In this document: positions 1 through 7,189 of the stretch, one piece after another | Layout of the letters: each line of letters starts with the position of its first letter | Position numbering within the stretch: position 1 is the first letter of the stretch | NCBI GenBank assembly: GCA_964480565.1 | Contig: CAYZSU010000077.1 | Span: forward strand, 1 to 10,528 | Origin: CAYZSU01 sp964480565 | Lineage (GTDB): Bacteria > UBA10199 > 2-02-FULL-44-16 > JAAZCA01 | Direction of reading: 5' to 3' | Length of the DNA: 10,528 nucleotides | Translations under genes and position numbers: made by a program | The notes under the pieces: generated by a model | Seen by the model: the letters and a program-made list of their open reading frames with translations, nothing else | Databases searched by the model: none | What the model was told of the DNA's origin: nothing

Positions 1-2709
1 ATCTGCGCGGTGAATAATAATTGTATTGGCATTTGGGATGTCTAGCCCAGACTCAACGATCGTTGTGCATAAAAGAACATCTGTCCGGTGGTGTAAAAAA
101 TCGATCATTACTTTTTCAAGCTCAGATTCTTTTAATTGCCCATGGCCAATGCCAATGCGGACATCAGGTAAGAGTGCGTGCAATCGCTCGTACATGGCAT
201 AGATTGTTTCCACGCGATTATGAATGAAAAATACTTGGCCATCGCGATTTAATTCATTGTGAATAGCATGCATAATCATTACATCGTCAAAATCAGTGAC
301 ATAAGTGGCTATCGATTGGCGGCTAGCGGGTGGGGTATTGATAATACTTATATCACGAATGCCTGTTAATGATAAATTTAATGTGCGAGGAATGGGTGTG
401 GCTGTCATAGAAATAATATCCACTGTGGCTTTTAATTCCTTGATTCGCTCCTTGTGGCTGACTCCAAAACGATGCTCTTCATCAACGATCAATAGTCCCA
501 GATTTTTAAATGAAATATTTTTTTGAAGTAAGCTATGCGTACCAATGACAATGTCGAGGGTGCCGCGATAAATAGTTTCTTTAATTTGATTGCGTTCTTT
601 TATTGATCTAAATCGGCTGAGCATATCGATAGTTAAAGCCGTATGTTTAAATCGTTCTTTAAACGATTCAAAATGCTGAAATGCGAGTACAGTGGTGGGG
701 GTAAGTATAGCGACTTGTTTGCCGGAGATAGCTGCTCTAAATGCAGCGCGCATGGCTACTTCTGTTTTTCCATAGCCCACATCGCCACAAATAAGACGAT
801 CTGATGGTTTGTCTGTATCCAAATCTGCCATAATGTCTGCAATGGCTTTTGATTGATCCGGTGTTTCATCAAATGGAAATGCAGTTGAAAACTCTTCATA
901 TGCAAATCCGCCGCTTGGAAAGGCATGTCCTTTTTTCAGCTTTCGTTTGGCAAATGTAGTCAGTAATTCATTCGCCATTTTTCGAATATCTTCTTGTGCT
1001 TTTTTTGTGATTTTTTTCCAACGAACACCACCTAATTTATCAAGCATGGGAGGTGTGTTTCGAGAGCTAATGTATTTGCCGATCAATCCAAGCCGATAGG
1101 CTGGAACATAGAGTTTATCCCCACCTATGTATTCCAATAAAATATAATCGCCTGGAATAGTCGCAATAGTTAAATGCGACAAACCCAAATATCTGCCAAT
1201 GCCGTGTTTTTCATGAACAATGTAATCATTGGGGGTTAACTCAGCTAAGGATCTAAATGGATCTATATCCGACGGTGGTGGTGCTTGTTTTCGAGTATGT
1301 TTACCAAATATATCAGATTCTGTGAGGACAATGAGTTTTTGATCATCCCATCTAAACCCACTATTGATATCGCCCGTTAGGATCATGCAGGTATTTTTTT
1401 TAGATAGGAGTTGTGTGAAGGAGTCTTTATATATCTGTGCATTTAATTCATACTTGGATAAAATATCATGTAATTGATCACACTGTGACTCCGAATGGCA
1501 TACGATAATCACTCGAAAAAGGCTGTTCATCCATTGTCGAATATAGTCGCTGATAAATCGAAACATATGGTCATAGTCCATGGATTCTATTTGTTTCTGA
1601 AATGCTAGATTGGATGTGATATCAACAATATGAGTTTGAGAATCAGGTGTGCTTGGGTTAAAATAAATTTTTGAATACTCTTTGAGTAGCGTTGACCAGT
1701 GATTTTCCAAAACAATAATTTGATCTGGCGAAATAATACGTTCAATGGATTGTGTGTTTTTATATAAGTCCTGAATTCGGTGCCAAGTGCGATTGCACAT
1801 GTCTTCGATTTTTATTTGATCGTAGAATATAGTGGATGCAGTATTTGGGAGATAATCGCAAATAGTATGCAGTGTATTGTGGAATAATGGTAAAAATGTG
1901 TTTATTCCTGAAAATGAAATGCCTGTGTGAATATTCTCAATTAGCTGCTTGCGTGTAGTTGCAGGGATGTTGTTGTGGGTTAATTGTCGAATATGATGAG
2001 CGGCTTTATCTCGATTGCTTTTATTCATGGCAAATAATGCAGCAGGTAAAATTGTGCAATTATTTTCTGATTCAGCATGACGCTTAGATCGTTGTGAGAC
2101 AGGGTTGAAGGGAGTTATTTGATCAATGATATCAAAGTCCCATTCAATGCGCATGGGTTGGGGCATATTGGGGGACCAAATATCTAAAATATTGCCTCGT
2201 CTGGAAAAAGTACCAATATCTTCAACAACTGGCATTTCTTCATAACCATATAATACGAGATGCTCTGTGATCTGTTGAACGGATATATTATCCTTTTGTT
2301 GTACAGTAAAAATTGCATTTGAAAAAAAAGATTTTGGAGGAACACGCATTAAAAACGATGATATAGGTACAATTAAAACAATAGGTTCGTGATTGATTAG
2401 TTTAAATAAACATGCGATTTGGCCCGATTGTTCAATAGGGTCTGCATTCATTCGTGTATATGGCATGGCAGAAGTGCTTGGAAAAATATGAATACGGCGG
2501 CCTGTATGATTATCTGAAAAAAGGGTTAATGATTTTGATAGCTTTTGTGCCTGGAAATCATCCGGTACTATAATGAGAGTTGGTGTTTGATCATTATGTG
2601 CAATAAATTGTGCGCATATTAAATCAGAGCTACATGATATTGCCCCAGCAATAGACACAGATGTGCCTGCTTTAGGAACGATTAAATTAATGGGATTGAA
2701 ATCGTGCAT
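1..2709 (-). CDS. mfd: Transcription-repair coupling factor Mfd, C-terminus beyond window
   Basis: Mfd is a cytoplasmic ATP-driven DNA translocase that removes RNA polymerase stalled at lesions and recruits UvrA. The frame is open with no stop for 903 codons from the ATG at 2709 to base 1. Visible parts in order: a UvrB-like N-terminal module (about 1-340, with 'FSRRGNILDIWSP'); the RNA-polymerase-interacting domain (about 490-560, 'VHEKHGIGRYLGL' then 'DKLYVPAYRLGLIGKY'); and the superfamily 2 translocase with Walker A 'GDVGYGKTEVAMRAAF' (Lys648), Walker B DEEH (743-746), 'MTATPIPRTL' (from 768) and 'VESGLDIPNANTIII' near 885-900. Motif VI and the C-terminal autoinhibitory domain would follow outside the window. 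Motif spacing fits a full-length protein of about 1150 residues. The ATG has no Shine-Dalgarno sequence; the only alternative upstream in frame is a TTG inside a hairpin. Identification is from motifs I read directly. Confidence 0.97.
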   Translation of the reverse strand, partial: MHDFNPINLIVPKAGTSVSIAGAISCSSDLICAQFIAHNDQTPTLIIVPDDFQAQKLSKSLTLFSDNHTGRRIHIFPSTSAMPYTRMNADPIEQSGQIACLFKLINHEPIVLIVPISSFLMRVPPKSFFSNAIFTVQQKDNISVQQITEHLVLYGYEEMPVVEDIGTFSRRGNILDIWSPNMPQPMRIEWDFDIIDQITPFNPVSQRSKRHAESENNCTILPAALFAMNKSNRDKAAHHIRQLTHNNIPATTRKQLIENIHTGISFSGINTFLPLFHNTLHTICDYLPNTASTIFYDQIKIEDMCNRTWHRIQDLYKNTQSIERIISPDQIIVLENHWSTLLKEYSKIYFNPSTPDSQTHIVDITSNLAFQKQIESMDYDHMFRFISDYIRQWMNSLFRVIIVCHSESQCDQLHDILSKYELNAQIYKDSFTQLLSKKNTCMILTGDINSGFRWDDQKLIVLTESDIFGKHTRKQAPPPSDIDPFRSLAELTPNDYIVHEKHGIGRYLGLSHLTIATIPGDYILLEYIGGDKLYVPAYRLGLIGKYISSRNTPPMLDKLGGVRWKKITKKAQEDIRKMANELLTTFAKRKLKKGHAFPSGGFAYEEFSTAFPFDETPDQSKAIADIMADLDTDKPSDRLICGDVGYGKTEVAMRAAFRAAISGKQVAILTPTTVLAFQHFESFKERFKHTALTIDMLSRFRSIKERNQIKETIYRGTLDIVIGTHSLLQKNISFKNLGLLIVDEEHRFGVSHKERIKELKATVDIISMTATPIPRTLNLSLTGIRDISIINTPPASRQSIATYVTDFDDVMIMHAIHNELNRDGQVFFIHNRVETIYAMYERLHALLPDVRIGIGHGQLKESELEKVMIDFLHHRTDVLLCTTIVESGLDIPNANTIIIHRAD

Positions 2710-2716
2710 GGCAGAG

Positions 2717-2745
2717 CTTGTAGAGAGTGAAAATAGCGCTGTCAA
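2717..2745 (-). promoter_or_regulatory. Candidate mfd promoter giving a near-leaderless mRNA
   Basis: Reading the minus strand, a perfect -35 box TTGACA (2745-2740) is followed by a 17-base spacer and TACAAG (2722-2717), four of six matches to TATAAT. The -10 ends seven bases before the mfd ATG, so a start at the usual distance would fall at about 2709-2710, on or next to the start codon. No ribosome binding site lies in those bases, which fits a leaderless message. The -35 lies in the loop and stem of the hairpin at 2733-2761. The match is good but not experimentally supported. Confidence 0.45.
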
Positions 2746-2761
2746 GTGATGACAGCGCTAT
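2733..2761 (-). terminator. Hairpin terminator after the chemoreceptor gene
   Basis: A perfect 12-bp stem (ATAGCGCTGTCA at 2733-2744 against TGACAGCGCTAT at 2750-2761) encloses a 5-base loop. On the minus strand it is followed by a short run of four T, 34 bases past the receptor stop codon. The position and stem suit a Rho-independent terminator for the receptor gene, although the T-run is short. On the plus strand no T-run follows, so it would act only in the minus direction. Its sequence also contains the likely -35 box of mfd. Confidence 0.65.
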
Positions 2762-2794
2762 CGTTGATAATATACTTCTATTTTTGAAACTCCA

Positions 2795-4225
2795 TTACAT
2801 ACGGCTATGCGCAGGCAATGCCGCATAGGTTGATTGCACTGATGATAGAGGTTTATGGATATACGAGCCAACAAGCAGGGATAATTCATTAATGGCTTGA
2901 TTTAAATGTGACACTTGACTGCTTAATTTTCGACTTGTTGTCGATGTTTGCTCTGATACAATGGTGCTACTCTGCGTGGTTTTATCGATTTCGCTAATAG
3001 CTGTATTGAGTTGTTCAATGCCCATGGCTTGCTCATTGGTTGCTGTAGACACATCATTTACGAGTTGGGTAACCTTGCTTATTTTATCGACAATAGTTTG
3101 TAAGTTGTTTGCAACATCATCGGATATGCGAACACCTTGTTCAGCACTTGTTTGTGATTCTTGAATAAGGTCGGATGTTGTTTTGGCCGCTTCAGCCGAT
3201 CGTTGGGCTAAATTTCTGACTTCTTCTGCAACAACTGCAAATCCTTTTCCTGCTTCACCTGCTCTAGCTGCTTCAACTGCGGCATTTAAGGCCAGTAAAT
3301 TCGTTTGAAATGCAATGTCATCAATAATACGCATAATACGTGCTGTTTCATCGGATGATGATTTCATTTGTCGAATAGCATCTCCCATGCTTTGCATTGA
3401 ACCATGTCCTTGGTTGGCAGCTTGTTGGCTGTCCGATGCCATTGAACTGGCTTGCTGTGCATTATCTGCAGTGAGTTTGACCATGGATGACATTTCTTCC
3501 ACAGATGCGGATACCTCTTCCAATGTAGCGGCCTGTTCGCTTGTATTATCTGCGACTTTACCACTAACCTCTGCGGTTTCATTGGCTTGAGATAGTATCA
3601 TATTCGTTTCTTCCTGAATGGTATTGATGATACGCTTTAATGTCGATGTTAATGGACGGATAATAAATAGCCATACTGCTGATGTAAGAATTACCATGGC
3701 AATGACAATGCAGATTGTTGCCATGCGAATCAGCATTGCCTCTGATTTGCTATGTTTTTCAAACATGCCGACGGCTTTATTCATTTCTTTTAATAAAGAG
3801 ATATTATGGTCGGTAACATAGGAGATCGATTGTGTGGCATTATCATTATTTGCAATGATATTTTGAATATGCACCTTAAAGGGGGTCCAAATATTTTTTA
3901 CTTTAATGAGCTGGTTTCGGGTGTCACCTTGTGTTGTGCCAGGTAATCCCAATGAGTCATTGCCGTTAAGGAGACCCATGATCGTTTTGTCGAATAATGA
4001 TGCTGTTTGACTCAAGCTATTCTTAATAGAATTGCTAGAGGGATTGGATCTGAGCTGCAATGCTTCTTTTGTCATTTTTTGACTTAGCATGCGCTGCTTT
4101 CCAGCTAAATTGATTATAATACTGGCATCTTGTTGATCGCTGGACAGGACAATTATTAGTATTGCAATGCCAAGCGCTAGAAAAATAGAAAAGATTGCCG
4201 TTAATTTTGTTTGAATCGTATACAT
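2795..4225 (-). CDS. Methyl-accepting chemotaxis protein with PilJ-type sensor
   Basis: This 476-residue membrane chemoreceptor would relay a periplasmic signal to CheW/CheA in the cytoplasm. It has an N-terminal membrane helix (about 8-27) and a periplasmic domain (about 30-160) opening with 'INLAGKQRMLSQKM', the signature of PilJ-type sensors. A second membrane helix (about 166-189) precedes the signalling coiled coil. The kinase-control tip is intact: 'AFQTNLLALNAAVEAARAGE' (305-324) and 'GKGFAVVAEEVRNLAQRSAEA' in two adjoining pieces (327-347). Candidate methylation glutamates lie near 236-244 (LEEVSASVEEM). No normal HAMP is apparent: only about 35 residues separate 'RPL' (190-192) from the first signalling heptads, and I see no DEIGxL motif. 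There is no C-terminal CheR/CheB-binding pentapeptide. The start is supported by TAAGGGGGAG five bases upstream. In Pseudomonas aeruginosa McpN a PilJ domain binds nitrate; a similar ligand here is inference. No che genes are nearby. Confidence 0.95.
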   Translation of the reverse strand: MYTIQTKLTAIFSIFLALGIAILIIVLSSDQQDASIIINLAGKQRMLSQKMTKEALQLRSNPSSNSIKNSLSQTASLFDKTIMGLLNGNDSLGLPGTTQGDTRNQLIKVKNIWTPFKVHIQNIIANNDNATQSISYVTDHNISLLKEMNKAVGMFEKHSKSEAMLIRMATICIVIAMVILTSAVWLFIIRPLTSTLKRIINTIQEETNMILSQANETAEVSGKVADNTSEQAATLEEVSASVEEMSSMVKLTADNAQQASSMASDSQQAANQGHGSMQSMGDAIRQMKSSSDETARIMRIIDDIAFQTNLLALNAAVEAARAGEAGKGFAVVAEEVRNLAQRSAEAAKTTSDLIQESQTSAEQGVRISDDVANNLQTIVDKISKVTQLVNDVSTATNEQAMGIEQLNTAISEIDKTTQSSTIVSEQTSTTSRKLSSQVSHLNQAINELSLLVGSYIHKPLSSVQSTYAALPAHSRM

Positions 4226-4243
4226 ATTATCTCCCCCTTAAAA

Positions 4244-4258
4244 ATTAGATAATCTAAT
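4244..4258. promoter_or_regulatory. 15-bp perfect palindrome, candidate operator
   Basis: ATTAGAT-A-ATCTAAT is a perfect 7+1+7 palindrome between the predicted receptor promoter and its ribosome binding site, about +4 to +18 from the expected transcription start. A repressor bound here would block the receptor gene. A seven-base copy of the half-site (ATCTAAT) recurs at 4536-4542 in the alaS leader. The regulator is unknown, and AT-rich palindromes can arise by chance. Confidence 0.35.
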
Positions 4259-4268
4259 AATCTTACGT

Positions 4269-4297
4269 ATTATAAATAGGTGATTGGTAATATGCAA
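4269..4297 (-). promoter_or_regulatory. Predicted promoter of the chemoreceptor gene
   Basis: On the minus strand a perfect -10 box TATAAT (4274-4269) lies 17 bases after TTGCAT (4297-4292), which matches the -35 consensus in its first three bases. Transcription would start near 4262 and give a leader of about 36 bases ending in the strong TAAGGGGGAG site. This reads as a sigma-70-type promoter; I see no flagellar sigma-28 consensus. Confidence 0.55.
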
Positions 4298-4310
4298 TTG
4301 ATTTCATAAT

Positions 4311-4467
4311 GGAGTGTTCAAAAAATACCTAACTTTTGTTTTTTCGCGTATTTTCGTTTAGGCTTGAACCTTTAGTAATTCTATTTTTAGGAGCTTGGCG
4401 ATGCCCCTCTGTCAACAAAAACCAGCGGAGTCTTTCCTCGCAATTTTAATTATTCCTGAAACACTCC
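4311..4467. repeat. 157-bp segment with 8-bp terminal inverted repeats, possible MITE or IS relic
   Basis: GGAGTGTT at 4311-4318 is matched inverted by AACACTCC at 4460-4467. The similarity continues loosely inward (CAAAAAATA against TCAGGAATA). Inside the left half is a nested imperfect hairpin: GTTCAA (4316-4321) with TTGAAC (4364-4369), and CCTAA (4328-4332) with TTAGG (4358-4362). The layout resembles a small non-autonomous element or the ends of a decayed insertion sequence. I find no target-site duplication at either edge and no transposase fragment, and an 8-bp inverted repeat can occur by chance. Confidence 0.3.
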
Positions 4468-4541
4468 CACAAATTATTTCAGTATTGTTATTTAAACTGC
4501 TTGATGATAGCGTCCCGCCTCCTTTTAATAGTTCTATCTAA
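4401..4541 (+). CDS. Possible 46-residue small ORF, uncertain
   Basis: An ATG at 4401 follows AGGAG (4389-4393) with seven bases between, a good translation signal, and opens a 46-codon frame ending with TAA at 4539-4541, 26 bp before alaS. The product would begin MPLCQQKPAE and have a hydrophobic middle (about residues 12-34, 'FLAILIIP' then 'IISVLLFKLL') broken by prolines, then a proline-rich tail. I recognise no family. It crosses the right inverted repeat and covers the candidate alaS promoter, and it has no convincing promoter of its own. It is too alanine-poor to be an alanine-sensing leader. It may be a small membrane peptide or a chance frame. Confidence 0.2.
   Translation: MPLCQQKPAESFLAILIIPETLPQIISVLLFKLLDDSVPPPFNSSI
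4501..4529 (+). promoter_or_regulatory. Candidate alaS promoter
   Basis: TTGATG (4501-4506; four of six matches to TTGACA) is followed after 17 bases by TTTAAT (4524-4529; five of six matches to TATAAT). The start would be near 4536, giving a leader of about 32 bases that contains AAGGAGG. The leader can form only a small 5-bp hairpin (TCTAT/ATAGA), so I see no attenuator. Confidence 0.4.
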
Positions 4542-4567
4542 TAGATTCATTGAAACAAGGAGGTTAA

Positions 4568-7189
4568 ATGAAGTCATCAGAAATCCGACATGCATTCTTA
4601 TCCTATTTTGAGAAAAATAATCACCAAAGTGTGAAGAGTGCATCATTGGTGCCTAATAATGATTCCACATTGTACTTTACAAATGCAGGAATGGTACCGT
4701 TTAAAGAAACCTTTCTTGGGGAGGAGTCTCGTAATTATACACGGGCATGTTCATCTCAAAAATGTATGCGAGTATCTGGCAAACACAATGATTTGGAAAA
4801 TGTTGGACATACTCCCAGACATCATACTTTCTTTGAGATGTTAGGGAATTTTAGTTTTGGCGATTACTTTAAAAAAGAAGCGATTGCATATGCATGGGAG
4901 TTTTTTACAAAAGTGCTTAATTTAACTCAGGACCGTTTAATTGTAACTGTGTTTCGTGATGATGCGGAGGCCTATCAGTTATGGAAAAAACACGTGCCAG
5001 AGTCTCGTATTTTTACATTGGATGAAAAGGATAATTTTTGGTCGATGGGTGATACAGGTCCGTGTGGGCCATGTTCAGAAATTTTATGGGATTTTGGCGA
5101 CGGTGGTATTTGCGCAAATGACTTGGATTCCAATCGATTTATGGAATTATGGAACTTAGTGTTCATGCAGTATAGTCGATCAGCAGATGGACAAATGGCT
5201 AGATTAAGTGCGCCTTGCGTTGATACAGGTATGGGATTAGAGCGCATTAGTGCCATTATGCAAGGTGTTCAAACGAATTGGGAAAGTGATGTATTTCAAC
5301 CAATAATACAAGCGATTGCACAGATGCTTCATGTGGATGATTTTACGCAACCTCAAATGCAAATTGCATTGCGAGTGATTGCGGATCACTTGCGATGTGC
5401 TACATTTCTAATTGGCGATGGTGTTATTCCATCCAATGAAGGTCGTGGTTATGTACTTCGTCGTATTTTGCGCCGAGCTGTCCGGTATGGAAAGCGCTTG
5501 GATTGTCATCGTCCGTTTATGAATCAATTAATTCATGTGGTTATTGATAAAATGGGGAGTGCATATCCAGAGCTTGTGTCGCATCAGCAGTTTATTGAAA
5601 AAGTAATTTTTTCCGAAGAGGAGCGCTTTTTTGAAACCTTAGATAAAGGTTTGGAATTATTAAAGGATGAAATGAAAAAATCTGCGAGTCAATGTTTGTC
5701 AGGTGCGATTGCATTTCGGCTTTACGATACATTTGGTTTTCCTTTAGATGTTACTGAGCTCATTGCAAAGGAAAATGGTTTTTCTGTGGATCACGCGAGT
5801 TTTCATGATGCGATGAATGTGCAGCGTCAGCGCGCAAGAGCGAATTGGAAAGGCTCGGGTGAAGTGGCGGTTGATGCAGTATATAAAGATCTATCTCAAC
5901 AAGAAATTAAATCCAATTTTTTAGGGTATTCAAAAGAAAATAGCGCTGCTAATGTGATTGCAATTATTCATGATGGGGTAATTGTCGATCATGCGAGTAA
6001 TGGACAGGAAATTGCATTTATAACGGATCAAACTCCTTTCTACGGTGAAAGCGGTGGCCAAATTGGCGATAGCGGTGTTGCTATTTCAAATGATGGAACG
6101 GGTGTCGTTGATATTGAAATTACAAATACAATGCGACCATTAAATGATTTATTTGTGCATCAGGGTGTTATCAGGCGAGGTAAGGTAACTACGGATATGA
6201 TGCTAACTTTGGCGGTGAATTCAGAGAAAAGGCATTCAATCTGTTGCAATCATACAGCGACTCATATCATGCATCAGGTATTGCGCGAGGTCTTGGGCGA
6301 GCATGTGAAACAAGCAGGTTCTCTTGTAAGTGATAAACGCCTTCGATTTGATTTTTCGCATTTTCAATCACTTTCCACGCAAGAATTGCAGGCTATTGAG
6401 GATAAGGTTAATGCGATTATTCGTCGTAATTTATTGGTAATTACTTATGAATTAACCTATGAAGAGGCTGTAGATAAAGGTGCACTTGCTTTTTTTGGTG
6501 AAAAATACAGCGATCGTGTGCGAATGATCGATATATCTGGTTTTTCTAAAGAACTTTGTGGCGGGACGCATGTGAATGCGACAGGTGAGATCGGTTTATT
6601 TAAACTCATTTCAGAATCATCTGTTGCAGCAGGTGTGCGACGAATTGAAGCGATCACTGCAAGTAATGCCATTGACTATGTGCGCGATTTGGAATGCTTT
6701 CAAATGGATATTGCATTCGCATTAAAGTCCAAGCCAAGTGAAAGTTTGGATAAAGTGAATAAACTTAAACAGCGTATTTCTGAGTTAGAAAAAGAATTGC
6801 AGTCAGCATTTGAGAGTCAACACCCACATGTAGAGGCCAATAGTCATGTGCAGAAAATAAACAATAGTCATGTGCTTGCAGAAGAGGTGTCTGTTCCAAA
6901 TCGAAATGCATTGGGCCAATTGGCTGAAAAATATCGCGATCAGTTGGGTGATGCAGTTATTGTATTGGCTGCTCAAATAGACGGAAAAATAGCTATTGTT
7001 TCCACAGTTAGCAAGTCATTGCATAATCGTTATCATGCTGGAAATCTTGTGAAATTTGTATCCGAACAGGTGGGTGGAAAAGGCGGTGGACGAGCTGCTT
7101 TTGCTCAAGGTGGTGGCAGTGATTATTCAAAACTAAACAATGCATTACAATCAGTATATACATTTATAAACGATCAGGAGGATGTATGA
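4568..7189 (+). CDS. alaS: Alanine--tRNA ligase
   Basis: AlaRS attaches alanine to tRNA-Ala in the cytoplasm and hydrolyses mischarged Ser- and Gly-tRNA-Ala. The 873 residues are close to the usual length (E. coli 876). In order: a class II catalytic core with motif 2 around 81-101 ('HTPRHHTFFEMLGNFSFGDY') and motif 3 at 283-308 ('GDGVIPSNEGRGYVLRR'); the tRNA-recognition helices to about 460; and the editing domain with its zinc ligands complete, His562 and His566 ('HTATH') plus Cys664 and His668 ('CGGTH'). A coiled coil (about 725-750) follows, then the C-Ala domain with 'GGKGGGRAAFAQGGG' (836-850). The start follows AAGGAGG by four bases. The stop overlaps the efp start (ATGA), so the two are probably translationally coupled. 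An imperfect 24-bp tandem repeat lies in the linker before C-Ala. Confidence 0.98.
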   Translation: MKSSEIRHAFLSYFEKNNHQSVKSASLVPNNDSTLYFTNAGMVPFKETFLGEESRNYTRACSSQKCMRVSGKHNDLENVGHTPRHHTFFEMLGNFSFGDYFKKEAIAYAWEFFTKVLNLTQDRLIVTVFRDDAEAYQLWKKHVPESRIFTLDEKDNFWSMGDTGPCGPCSEILWDFGDGGICANDLDSNRFMELWNLVFMQYSRSADGQMARLSAPCVDTGMGLERISAIMQGVQTNWESDVFQPIIQAIAQMLHVDDFTQPQMQIALRVIADHLRCATFLIGDGVIPSNEGRGYVLRRILRRAVRYGKRLDCHRPFMNQLIHVVIDKMGSAYPELVSHQQFIEKVIFSEEERFFETLDKGLELLKDEMKKSASQCLSGAIAFRLYDTFGFPLDVTELIAKENGFSVDHASFHDAMNVQRQRARANWKGSGEVAVDAVYKDLSQQEIKSNFLGYSKENSAANVIAIIHDGVIVDHASNGQEIAFITDQTPFYGESGGQIGDSGVAISNDGTGVVDIEITNTMRPLNDLFVHQGVIRRGKVTTDMMLTLAVNSEKRHSICCNHTATHIMHQVLREVLGEHVKQAGSLVSDKRLRFDFSHFQSLSTQELQAIEDKVNAIIRRNLLVITYELTYEEAVDKGALAFFGEKYSDRVRMIDISGFSKELCGGTHVNATGEIGLFKLISESSVAAGVRRIEAITASNAIDYVRDLECFQMDIAFALKSKPSESLDKVNKLKQRISELEKELQSAFESQHPHVEANSHVQKINNSHVLAEEVSVPNRNALGQLAEKYRDQLGDAVIVLAAQIDGKIAIVSTVSKSLHNRYHAGNLVKFVSEQVGGKGGGRAAFAQGGGSDYSKLNNALQSVYTFINDQEDV
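6838..6885 (+). repeat. Imperfect 24-bp tandem duplication inside alaS
   Basis: The 14-base word CAATAGTCATGTGC occurs at 6838-6851 and again at 6862-6875, one 24-base unit apart. The remaining ten bases of each unit have diverged. The repeat keeps frame and encodes NSHV twice, at residues 758-761 and 766-769. It lies in the linker between the coiled coil and the C-Ala domain, where an eight-residue insertion should be tolerated. It looks like an old slippage duplication. Confidence 0.6.

Larger units (their letters stand above)
4226..4567. other. 342-bp divergent intergenic region
   Basis: This region separates the minus-strand receptor gene from plus-strand alaS. From left to right it holds the receptor ribosome binding site, the palindrome at 4244-4258, the receptor promoter at 4269-4297, a segment bounded by inverted repeats at 4311-4467, a weak 46-codon ORF at 4401-4541, and a candidate alaS promoter at 4501-4529. 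The alaS ribosome binding site AAGGAGG is at 4557-4563. No tRNA, T-box or known riboswitch fold is recognisable. Confidence 0.8.

Noticed and set aside
21..526. Two short plus-strand frames (21-227 and 305-526)
   Set aside because: They lie antisense to the mfd helicase domain, whose conserved motifs are read on the minus strand; no ribosome binding site or family likeness.
2961..3821. Several plus-strand frames and one minus frame inside the chemoreceptor gene
   Set aside because: They are shadows of the repetitive heptad coding pattern of the signalling domain and have no independent support.
4530..4567. Alanine-sensing leader or T-box before alaS
   Set aside because: The leader is only about 32 bases, with no T-box sequence and no run of alanine codons.
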